A DNA stretch of 20,016 bases, from positions 1 through 20,016 of the IMG/VR virus record IMGVR_UViG_3300035130_000021. One strand, written 5' to 3'. Shown here one piece after another: positions 14,512-20,016 of the stretch; position 1 is the first letter of the stretch, and every line of letters starts with the position of its first letter. Source of the stretch: a virus. The position numbers were made by a program, and so were the translations under genes. The notes beneath the pieces were generated by a model that saw only the letters and a program-made list of their open reading frames with translations, was not told the DNA's origin and ran no database searches.

Positions 14512-15343
14512 TCATAGTTTTCTTCCGCTTGGTATATTTGCGGCGGGGCTTCTTTTGTGGCTCGATGATCTCAGGAACCTCATTAGGAATAAATGGAGGT
14601 TCGTCCTCGATCTGTGACGGGGCTGGGGCGTTAGCAATCCACTGGGGCTGCGCATAGGCCATATCCATGGCCATACGATCCGACACCCAGGTTTTCAGGG
14701 AATACTCCACATCCTCAATGGCGCCCTGCAGATAAAGTCGCTCATCATGGGCAACGGCCTCACGACGAGTCGCATCAGCCAGCCGCGCACCCAACTCTTC
14801 CTTGCGGGCCATGAGCTTGATGTTGAATGGGTCTTCCTCGCAATATCCATAAAGCGGCGGTGGCCGGAGAAGGTCTGACTCAAACGGAGCCATGACCTTG
14901 ATGCCCATCCTCTTGGCCAGATCGATAAAATAGTGACAGCCCGAGCGCTGATAGATCCATTCAGAGGTGGCGGACATATCCACACCCCACAGACTGATCT
15001 CCGTGGCGCCTTCCGCAATAGCCAGGGCGAGCATCCATGACACGGTGGAGGCGAAGAACCATGGCCCGAACCGAGCCAACATTTCTTCCTTTGGATAAGC
15101 CACAGAATTTGGTAGCTCTGGAACCGGACGGATCATATAGACCTTAGGATGTTTGGACATCCATTCTATATATTCCTTTGAGAACCACGGGGCAGGCTGC
15201 CAGCGATGCAACTCGAAATGAGCATCACACCGTTCCACATTGGGCCATGCACCTGGAGAACAGCTCCATATGCGCCAACTGGGGTCCTTATACGGCGCAA
15301 GCTTTACGGACGATGGCGCAGAGCCAATGATCGCAATTTTCAT
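14486..15343 (-). CDS. Rossmann-like phage protein upstream of terminase (285 aa)
   Basis: Predicted from the ATG at 15343 (MKIAIIGSAPSSVKLAPYKD), with AAGGAAAG about eight bases upstream. The longer frame starting at 15616 would overlap the oppositely directed gene and is rejected. The N-terminal GSAPSS loop after a hydrophobic strand, then WRIWSCSPGAW, ERCDAHFELHRWQP and a strand-loop ISLWGVDMSA near residue 135, suggest a Rossmann-type nucleotide-binding fold of the DUF115/MptE-like kind often seen next to phage terminases. The C-terminal third is helical, then Pro-rich, then very basic (KKPRRKYTKRKKT), which could contact DNA. Whether it acts as a transferase or a small-terminase-like DNA-binding partner cannot be decided; no small terminase is otherwise visible. 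Confidence 0.7.
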   Translation of the reverse strand: MKIAIIGSAPSSVKLAPYKDPSWRIWSCSPGAWPNVERCDAHFELHRWQPAPWFSKEYIEWMSKHPKVYMIRPVPELPNSVAYPKEEMLARFGPWFFASTVSWMLALAIAEGATEISLWGVDMSATSEWIYQRSGCHYFIDLAKRMGIKVMAPFESDLLRPPPLYGYCEEDPFNIKLMARKEELGARLADATRREAVAHDERLYLQGAIEDVEYSLKTWVSDRMAMDMAYAQPQWIANAPAPSQIEDEPPFIPNEVPEIIEPQKKPRRKYTKRKKTMNGRAEQRV

Positions 15344-15385
15344 TGCGTTGCTTTCCTTTCTTGACATTTGACAGAAGACACGCCA

Positions 15386-15403
15386 GTTTCCATTTGCGGA
15401 AAC
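15386..15403. promoter_or_regulatory. Inverted repeat between divergent genes (operator candidate)
   Basis: GTTTCC and GGAAAC form a perfect six-base inverted repeat with a six-base interval. It lies in the 85-base region between the leftward gene starting at 15343 and the rightward gene starting at 15429. Two overlapping TTGACA boxes (15361 and 15368) precede it on the plus strand, but no convincing -10 box follows, so a promoter with operator is only suggested. Confidence 0.35.
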
Positions 15404-15428
15404 ATTAACGCATGGACGGGGAAGACTA

Positions 15429-15881
15429 ATGAGTCTTGATGTAACACTCATAGATGACACGAAGCCCGAAGGGACTGAACGACCAGCAATCTTCATCAGA
15501 GAGAACGGGAGAACGGTAGAAATCTCACGTGAAGAATGGGACGATCTGTGTCCGGGCACAGAACCTGTAACTGACACTATTTGTGATGGAGGCAAAGAAG
15601 TATACACCGACAACATAACTCACAACCTCATCACCATGGCGAGAGAATGCGATCTGTACCTGCCGCTATGGAGGCCAGATGAAATCGGAATAAGCACGGC
15701 CAGTGAATTAATCATTCCACTTATTGACGGCCTTAAGAAGCTTGCAACAAGTCCTGACCATTACAAACAGTTCAATCCTGAGAACGGATGGGGTAATTAT
15801 GACGTTCTCGTCCGGTTCGTACTGAGATACATTGGAGCGTGTGTTGAGTACCAACAGGCTAAAGTTGAGGTGTCGAGATGA
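15429..15881 (+). CDS. Conserved phage protein of unknown function (150 aa)
   Basis: 150 residues. The C-terminal 85 show the pattern of a family found in many phages: THNLITMAREC near the middle, then LWRPDEIGISTASELI, then NPENGWGNYDVLVRFV and RYIGACVEYQQAKVEVSR at the end. The family has no established role that I can name. The N-terminal 65 residues are acidic and variable. The ATG at 15429 has GGGGAAG upstream. The stop overlaps the start of the next gene (ATGA), so it is translated together with the aminopeptidase-like protein. It opens the rightward accessory operon. Confidence 0.7.
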   Translation: MSLDVTLIDDTKPEGTERPAIFIRENGRTVEISREEWDDLCPGTEPVTDTICDGGKEVYTDNITHNLITMARECDLYLPLWRPDEIGISTASELIIPLIDGLKKLATSPDHYKQFNPENGWGNYDVLVRFVLRYIGACVEYQQAKVEVSR

Positions 15882-17134
15882 CGGAATCAATGTACACATG
15901 GGCGCAAGAACTGTGGTACTTGCCACGTTCCATCACAGGATGGGGAACGCGGCAAACAATCATGCGTCTACAGGAATTGATACCTGGATTGGAAATCTAT
16001 TCCGTACCATCTGGAACGAAGGTATTCGACTGGACCGTTCCTGACGAATGGAACATCACCGATGCCTACATCATGGATGCTGACGGTAATAAGGTTGTAA
16101 ACTTCGCCAACAACAATCTCCATGTTGTTGGTTACTCAGAACCGATTGACGAGATATTAGACCGCTGGGAACTTGAGACGTTCATCCACTCTCTTCCAGC
16201 GCAACCGGATGCGATTCCCTATATAACGTCCTATTACAGGAGACGCTGGGGTTTTTGCATGACCCACAATCAGCGTCTGGCGCTCAAGGATGGATTGTAT
16301 CGGGCGGTCATCAATTCATTTCTCGCACCCGGACACCTCGATTACGCTGATCTCCTAATTCCTGGAGAGTCAGATCAAGAGGTGCTGCTGTCCACCTATA
16401 TCTGCCACCCATCGCTTGCGAATGACAACCTATCAGGCGTCGTCGTGACGGCGGCTCTTGCGAGGTGGTTACAATCATTGCCCAGACGGCGCTTTTCGTA
16501 CCGTATCGTTTTCATCCCAGAGACGATAGGAGCCATTGCCTATCTCGCCAAGCATCTCGACCACATGAAAGAAAAGACCATCGCCGGTTACGTGGTTACG
16601 TGTGTTGGCGCCGGGAAGCGCTTCAATATCATCTCGTCGCGACAGGGGAACACAATATCAGATAAATTCGCAGCCCTAGCTACATACTCGACGCCATATC
16701 CAGTCATTAAGCCGCATCTATACACAGAGAGAGGAAGCGACGAACGCCAGTATTGCTGGCCAGGGGTAGATCTTCCGATAGCATCCATAACTCTCGATAA
16801 GTACGGGGAATACCCACAGTACCACACGTCACTAGATAATTTGGAATTCATTTCCCAAGAACGTCTTGAAGCAAGTTTGGAACTGTACAAGACGTGTCTT
16901 CAACTCATAGACTTCAATCGCAATTTTAAGTGTACCACAATATGCGAACCATTTCTGACAAAACATGGAGTATATCCACAAACATCACCAAGCAGCGTCC
17001 CGGACGAATTAAACGTACTAGCATATTGCGACGGCACCAACGATGTATATGATCTGATGCTGAAATCAGGACTTCGTGGTGAAGATACAATCTTAACGCT
17101 TAATAAACTCTTGGAGAAAGGTCTGATTGAGTAA
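15878..17134 (+). CDS. DUF4910/M28-like aminopeptidase-like protein
   Basis: 418 residues with the plan of the DUF4910 (aminopeptidase-like, formerly DUF2172) family: an N-terminal partner domain (WTVPDEWNITDAYI, residues 52-65), YYRRRWGFCMTHNQR at 119-133, and STYICHPSLANDNLSG at 172-187 supplying the metal ligands His177 and Asp183. IPETIGAI at 213-220 holds Glu215, and YHTSLDN at 315-321 holds His316. The last 70 residues look like a winged-helix segment. Members sit in surface-polysaccharide and modified-sugar clusters and are thought to be zinc hydrolases acting on non-peptide substrates. Start and stop overlap the neighbours (ATGA and TAATG). In a phage it is likely an accessory metabolic or host-surface gene; the HisF-like gene at the right edge supports that, but the substrate is unknown. 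Confidence 0.85.
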   Translation: MTESMYTWAQELWYLPRSITGWGTRQTIMRLQELIPGLEIYSVPSGTKVFDWTVPDEWNITDAYIMDADGNKVVNFANNNLHVVGYSEPIDEILDRWELETFIHSLPAQPDAIPYITSYYRRRWGFCMTHNQRLALKDGLYRAVINSFLAPGHLDYADLLIPGESDQEVLLSTYICHPSLANDNLSGVVVTAALARWLQSLPRRRFSYRIVFIPETIGAIAYLAKHLDHMKEKTIAGYVVTCVGAGKRFNIISSRQGNTISDKFAALATYSTPYPVIKPHLYTERGSDERQYCWPGVDLPIASITLDKYGEYPQYHTSLDNLEFISQERLEASLELYKTCLQLIDFNRNFKCTTICEPFLTKHGVYPQTSPSSVPDELNVLAYCDGTNDVYDLMLKSGLRGEDTILTLNKLLEKGLIE

Positions 17135-17493
17135 TGCCTATTACATCACTCGCCATGGCCGTTTGCAGAGCAATTGATCACGATCTTCCTGATGTTAACC
17201 ATACATCGAAGACCGGAACGATAAAGGCTTATCGACCGAGTACAAGAAACATAGAGGTCTACCACTTCCCCCAAACATGGGGAGACACTTCCATCGGTTT
17301 CGGCGGTGTCGGCGGTCAATCCCTTACGATGGCTTACACAACGGTTATCATCCTGGAATCGCAACACGCCTGCGTATATTTCAATGGCAAGCTAGCATAT
17401 CACGTCGAAAGCGTAGGAAGAGAATTTCTTTCAGATCTCAGCAATCACAATATGGCCGCTGTTTCCGGAAGAGGAAAGTACGCAAATAAATAG
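17134..17493 (+). CDS. Hypothetical protein, third gene of the accessory operon (119 aa)
   Basis: Unrecognised 119-residue protein. The middle is beta-rich, with a Gly-rich turn (TSIGFGGVGGQSLTMAYTTVIIL at about 52-74), followed by ACVYFNGKLAYHV. The start overlaps the previous stop as TAATG. The gene ends inside the left arm of the terminator hairpin at 17488-17517, so it is the last gene of this transcript. No catalytic motif, signal peptide or membrane segment is visible. Co-translation suggests a partner of the DUF4910-type protein, but this is inference. Confidence 0.65.
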   Translation: MPITSLAMAVCRAIDHDLPDVNHTSKTGTIKAYRPSTRNIEVYHFPQTWGDTSIGFGGVGGQSLTMAYTTVIILESQHACVYFNGKLAYHVESVGREFLSDLSNHNMAAVSGRGKYANK

Positions 17494-17517
17494 CGGGGCT
17501 GGCCCCACCCGCTATTT
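17488..17517. terminator. Bidirectional intrinsic terminator between convergent genes
   Basis: AAATAGCGGG and CCCGCTATTT form a perfect 10-base stem around a ten-base loop, followed by TT on the plus strand and a T-rich run (TTATTTG) on the minus strand. It lies between the ends of a rightward gene (17493) and a leftward gene (17521), which is the usual place for a shared terminator. Confidence 0.85.
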
Positions 17518-17520
17518 TTA

Positions 17521-18018
17521 TTATGCTACAGAAAGAACTGTATCGCCAGTGGAAAATCCGTTGACGCTGGTGACAAGATAATAAGAGGTCGAGAGACCGA
17601 CCATCTCAAGAATCTCCCCGCCCCCATTCAGCGTGATCGTGTTGTAGCTAGATCCGGCTGTAATTGCCGTTCCGAATGATACTGACGACCCCATAACGGT
17701 GTGGCCACCGGAAATAATAGTACCGGCAGTTGTCGTGATCGTTATGGCCTGAGTGGAACTGGTCGTAATGTTGGCCAGCACCGTCCTCACACCTGCAATG
17801 GGCGAATTCATAATAAACCCGGCACCGCTCCCAGAGGCAGAAGATCCGGTGGAAACATCGAACGTATTCACGCCATAGTGGTTCACGTAAGTGGAAGTCG
17901 TTGCTGAGGTCAGCGTATTGATGCGATCCTTCCAGCCGCGCTCGCCGGTTGGATAGCCGTCATAGGACACGCCAAGCGCGCGTCCATAGACAGAATGTTG
18001 AGAAGGAAAGTCAGACAT
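17521..18018 (-). CDS. Gly/Ser/Thr-rich structural-type phage protein (165 aa)
   Basis: 165 residues. The N-terminal 35 carry most of the charge (YDGYPTGERGWKDRI); the rest is Ser, Thr, Gly and Val-rich with repeated short beta strands (TQAITITTTAGTIISGGHTV), typical of beta-helical or jelly-roll virion surface proteins. The ATG at 18018 has AAAGGAA upstream. It is a lone leftward gene separated from the terminase block by the plus-strand accessory operon. A head or tail surface role is inferred from composition; no family was recognised. Confidence 0.6.
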   Translation of the reverse strand: MSDFPSQHSVYGRALGVSYDGYPTGERGWKDRINTLTSATTSTYVNHYGVNTFDVSTGSSASGSGAGFIMNSPIAGVRTVLANITTSSTQAITITTTAGTIISGGHTVMGSSVSFGTAITAGSSYNTITLNGGGEILEMVGLSTSYYLVTSVNGFSTGDTVLSVA

Positions 18019-18090
18019 TGGTAAGTTCCTTTAGTGCTTGTTGCAGTTGCTGGGGTGTGGTCCCGGTACTCACTCAACCAACAAACTAAA

Positions 18091-18115
18091 TGTCGCATAA
18101 TTTCCAAATGCGACA
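18091..18115. promoter_or_regulatory. Inverted repeat in the divergent intergenic region (operator candidate)
   Basis: TGTCGCAT and ATGCGACA form a perfect eight-base inverted repeat with a nine-base interval. It lies between the leftward gene starting at 18018 and the rightward integrase operon starting at 18231, about 25 bases before a plausible promoter. It may bind a regulator or serve as a recombinase core site. The rest of this intergenic stretch (18019-18230) shows no gene. Confidence 0.45.
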
Positions 18116-18140
18116 AAACGTTATGCAGCAACGATTATTG

Positions 18141-18170
18141 TTGACGTGATGGGTTCGAATGTCGTATTTT
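18141..18170 (+). promoter_or_regulatory. Sigma70-like promoter for the recombinase operon
   Basis: TTGACG at 18141-18146 and TATTTT at 18165-18170 are separated by 18 bases. Transcription would start about 50-60 bases before the ATG at 18231. The -35 box differs from consensus at one position, the -10 box at two. Confidence 0.45.
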
Positions 18171-18230
18171 TATAAAAACAGGATAGAATCCGACACGGTA
18201 ATACACAACCAGAAGTACAAGGATAGCGAC

Positions 18231-18488
18231 ATGACAACTCTAGCAAAAAAATATCTTCTCGAAATCAGAATTTATAGAAACATTGAACGGTGCGAAATCA
18301 CATACCAAAATGGAACCAAGTCCAGTGATGGTAGCGTCGCACAGTTTTTTAAAATCATGGAGGATAGGCAATATGATTGCGATGATATCATGGCCTATAT
18401 CAAACTCGGCAGGCGTATTGACCCAGCAAAAAACTGGGATGAAGCAGAACGCATCATAAATACTTTCATCGCCGGAGAAAAACAATGA
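18231..18488 (+). CDS. Small hypothetical protein ahead of the recombinase (85 aa)
   Basis: 85 residues from the ATG at 18231 (MTTLAKKYLLEIRIYRNIER), chosen because AAGGA lies seven bases upstream; the alternative ATG at 18159 has no such site and lies within the promoter. The protein is mixed alpha/beta with a helical acidic C-terminal half (NWDEAERIINTFIAGEKQ). Its stop overlaps the recombinase ATG (ATGA), so the two are co-translated. It could be a small accessory or directionality protein, but no helix-turn-helix is convincing. Confidence 0.6.
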   Translation: MTTLAKKYLLEIRIYRNIERCEITYQNGTKSSDGSVAQFFKIMEDRQYDCDDIMAYIKLGRRIDPAKNWDEAERIINTFIAGEKQ

Positions 18489-19042
18489 AACCTAAGGGGC
18501 AATCACTACCTCTGAATGCAGAACAGGTATCTGCAATCAGAACGCTACTGAAATCAATGAGGCGTTATCGCGACCTCGCGCTCTTCAACACCGGCATCGA
18601 CACCATGTTGCGGATATCTGATCTGCTCAGCATCAGGATTTGTGATGTGGTCGATAGCAACGGCAATGTCAGAGACGAGATCGCGCTGACACAAAAGAAA
18701 ACAGAGAAACCTGTTCGTTGCGTTCTTGGCCCAAAATCGAGAGAGGCAATCGCTGAATATCTCGGAACAATAAAGTGCTCTCCAAAGGAGAGACTATTCG
18801 GCATTGATATTCGTCAGGCCCAGAGACTCATGAAACTATGGATGGAGATCATCCACGTTGACGGACGACGGTACTCGCCGCATTCACTCAGGAGAACTAA
18901 AGCATCCATCATCTACCGCGAGACCAAGAATATCGAAGCCGTAAGGCAATTGCTTGGTCATGCGTCTGTTGCTGCTACATCAGCATATCTTGGCGTTGAA
19001 CAGGATGAGGCGCTTGCTCTTGCGCGGTCAATAGAAGTTTAA
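18485..19042 (+). CDS. Tyrosine recombinase, catalytic domain only (phage integrase family)
   Basis: 185 residues with the full catalytic set: Arg43 in TMLRISDLL, Lys71 or Lys72 in TQKKTEKP, His133-x-x-Arg136 in SPHSLRRTKA, His159 in LLGHAS, and Tyr168 in SAYLGV. The length matches only the catalytic domain; the N-terminal SAM-like core-binding and arm-binding domains of ordinary phage integrases are absent. This size is like FimB/FimE-type invertases. It would break and rejoin DNA through a 3'-phosphotyrosine intermediate. The gene is coupled to the small gene upstream and followed by a ribosome binding site for the Cys-rich genes. It may integrate the phage, invert a segment or resolve dimers; no paired target site was proven. 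Confidence 0.88.
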   Translation: MKPKGQSLPLNAEQVSAIRTLLKSMRRYRDLALFNTGIDTMLRISDLLSIRICDVVDSNGNVRDEIALTQKKTEKPVRCVLGPKSREAIAEYLGTIKCSPKERLFGIDIRQAQRLMKLWMEIIHVDGRRYSPHSLRRTKASIIYRETKNIEAVRQLLGHASVAATSAYLGVEQDEALALARSIEV

Positions 19043-19058
19043 GTAAGGAGTACATCAA

Positions 19059-19370
19059 ATGGACGAACAGACGCTTGAAGCCTTAAAAGGATCAATTAAG
19101 AAATGGGAGGATATTGTTAACGGAACCGCAGTTGACGACGGGCCAAGGAATTGTCCATTATGCGCATTGTTCCATAACCTTTATTGCTACGGATGTCCTG
19201 TATCCGAAGTATCTGGAGACTCATGCTGCAATAATACTCCTTATGAAGACTGGTGCGACCATCACCATGCTCTTATGAAGGTTACCCCACTTTATGTAAA
19301 AACTCCAGAAGAGAAATCATTAGCGCAAGCCGAGGTAGATTTTCTGAGATCTTTGTTGCCACCTAAGTAA
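19059..19370 (+). CDS. Small Cys-rich phage protein, copy 1 (103 aa)
   Basis: 103 residues beginning MDEQTLEALKGSIKKWEDIV. The core holds NCPLCALF, then YCYGCPVSEVSGDSCCNNTPYEDW, giving the spaced C-x2-C ... C-x2-CPV ... C-x2-TPY pattern of a small family seen in phages and bacteria with no known role. The Cys pairs suggest zinc binding. The C-terminus is helical (EEKSLAQAEVDFLRSLLPP). An AAGGAG ribosome binding site lies eight bases upstream. It is 16 bases after the recombinase stop, in the same transcript. Confidence 0.75.
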   Translation: MDEQTLEALKGSIKKWEDIVNGTAVDDGPRNCPLCALFHNLYCYGCPVSEVSGDSCCNNTPYEDWCDHHHALMKVTPLYVKTPEEKSLAQAEVDFLRSLLPPK

Positions 19371-19383
19371 AGGAGTACATCAA

Positions 19384-19701
19384 ATAGACGCAAAGACACT
19401 TGAAGCATTGAAAGGATCAATTAAGAAATGGGAGGATATTGTTAACGGAACTGACACTGATAAAGGATCCAAAAACTGTCCATTATGCGCGATTTTCTAT
19501 AAACTCTATTGCGACGGCTGTCCTGTATCAGAAGCATCTGGAAACAAACGCTGCGATAATACACCTTATGAAGACTGGATTAACTACAACGATACTATTA
19601 GTAAAAGGACACCATTTTATGCAAAAACTACAGAAGAGAAGGCCATGGCGCAGGACGAGCTTGATTTCCTCAAATCATTACTCCCACCTAATGACGCCTG
19701 A
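19384..19701 (+). CDS. Small Cys-rich phage protein, copy 2 (105 aa), with ATA at the start position
   Basis: Paralogue of the preceding gene. It keeps NCPLCAIF, the GCPVSEASG segment and NTPYEDW, but DSCCNN becomes NKRCDN and the His-rich stretch DHHHAL becomes NYNDTI. The codon aligned with the copy 1 ATG is ATA at 19384, still preceded by the same AAGGAG at the same distance. Translation may start at this ATA, which would be very rare, or at the TTG at 19408, giving 97 residues. The frame is otherwise intact, with many silent changes, arguing that it is still translated. Its last 14 bases overlap the end of the leftward HisF-like gene. Confidence 0.65.
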   Translation: MDAKTLEALKGSIKKWEDIVNGTDTDKGSKNCPLCAIFYKLYCDGCPVSEASGNKRCDNTPYEDWINYNDTISKRTPFYAKTTEEKAMAQDELDFLKSLLPPNDA

Positions 19702-20016
19702 CGTTCAATCCTCTGCCATGAAGATACTCAGCAGCTTCTGCTGGGGTGGCATCACTAAACACCCACATGGCGCCTGCTGCTACGGCGTGGGCGCCATGTG
19801 AGAATGCATCGAATAGATCAGCGTAGCACCCAGCCCCTCCGGAGGCTACAACAGGAATATCCACAGCAGATGCAACCTTCTTGATCAAGTCAAGATCATA
19901 ACCACTCATCGTCCCGTCACGCTCGATGGAGTTGAGGATTATCTCCCCGGCCCCTAGTTTCTCAACATGACGCGCCCAATCAACGGCGTTGAGTTTCAAT
20001 GGTTCTCTTCCACAAT
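19688..20016 (-). CDS. HisF/WbuZ-like cyclase, C-terminal part (partial)
   Basis: Open frame entering from the right edge; about 108 residues are visible, against roughly 250 for the family. The visible part carries GREPLKLNAVDWARHVEKLGAG, then EIILNSIERDGTMSGYDLDLI, then IPVVASGGAGCYADLFDAF and a late AVAAGAMW. These are the beta-strand loops of the HisF (beta/alpha)8 barrel, with the catalytic Asp kept in ERDGT and the phosphate-binding ASGGAG loop. In the commonest HisF the first residue of that loop is Asp rather than Glu. WbuZ-type homologues act with a HisH-like amidotransferase to build amidino sugars in surface glycans. In a phage near a DUF4910 gene, that pathway is the better guess than histidine synthesis. 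Confidence 0.85.
   Translation of the reverse strand, partial: CGREPLKLNAVDWARHVEKLGAGEIILNSIERDGTMSGYDLDLIKKVASAVDIPVVASGGAGCYADLFDAFSHGAHAVAAGAMWVFSDATPAEAAEYLHGRGLNVRRH

Larger units (their letters stand above)
19041..19701 (+). repeat. Tandem duplication of a gene with its ribosome binding site
   Basis: The leader AAGGAGTACATCAAAT occurs at 19045 and again at 19370. Each copy is followed by a frame encoding closely similar Cys-rich proteins, so the unit of about 325 bases was duplicated head to tail. Substitutions are spread along the length, including many silent ones, so the duplication is not very recent. Confidence 0.85.

Noticed and set aside
15344-15616. N-terminal extension of the 285-residue gene back to 15616
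   Set aside because: It would overlap the rightward gene starting at 15429, lacks a ribosome binding site, and the recognisable Rossmann-like start follows a good site at 15343.
19688-19999. HisF-like gene starting at the TTG at 19999
   Set aside because: The frame stays open to the window edge and the upstream codons (Gly-Arg-Glu-Pro) continue the family sequence, so the gene is cut by the edge.

Overview
The window reads as part of a tailed phage or prophage genome, most likely a podovirus-like, T7-type virion of a Gram-negative (probably proteobacterial) host. The evidence is the gene order on the minus strand, read from high to low coordinates: large terminase, small head proteins, portal, fibre-like protein, repeat protein, scaffold, major capsid protein, small head protein, tail tubular protein A, and then a tail protein cut by the left edge. 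No lysis or replication genes are visible. A short tyrosine recombinase gene suggests a temperate or integrating element, but no attachment site could be proven.

Layout. 1-3296: tail and capsid genes (-). 3297-4907: a plus-strand insertion between the scaffold and capsid genes. It holds a G-run-rich leader, a hairpin, an intact tnpB gene and, directly after it, two copies of a sequence that looks like a type I-E CRISPR repeat, set only 36 bases apart. 4908-15343: the head module (-), with two short genes (54 and 57 codons) and a long beta-propeller/Ser-Ala repeat protein. The terminase gene carries an in-frame mini-intein inside its Walker A motif, and the intein has the Ala1 plus Trp-Cys-Thr signature of class 3 inteins. 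15429-17493: three overlapping plus-strand genes, including a DUF4910-type aminopeptidase-like protein. 17488-17517: a probable bidirectional terminator. 17521-18018: a Gly/Ser/Thr-rich structural-type protein (-). 18231-19701: a plus-strand accessory operon with a small protein, a catalytic-domain-only tyrosine recombinase and two tandem Cys-rich paralogues, the second with ATA where the first has ATG. 19688-20016: the C-terminal part of a HisF/WbuZ-like cyclase (-), running off the window.

How it works together. The minus-strand block makes and packages the capsid, and its genes are packed with TAATG or ATGA overlaps that imply translational coupling. Junctions that break this tight packing coincide with anomalies: the tnpB/CRISPR-like insertion, an IS605-like hairpin at 12018-12037, and the hairpin at 2097-2121. 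The plus-strand genes look like accessory cargo. The DUF4910 and HisF-like genes are of types usually found in surface-polysaccharide loci, so modification of host glycan is a reasonable but unproven reading. The most unusual signals are the CRISPR-like repeat pair beside tnpB, which could be an RNA anti-CRISPR, and the class 3 intein in the packaging ATPase.
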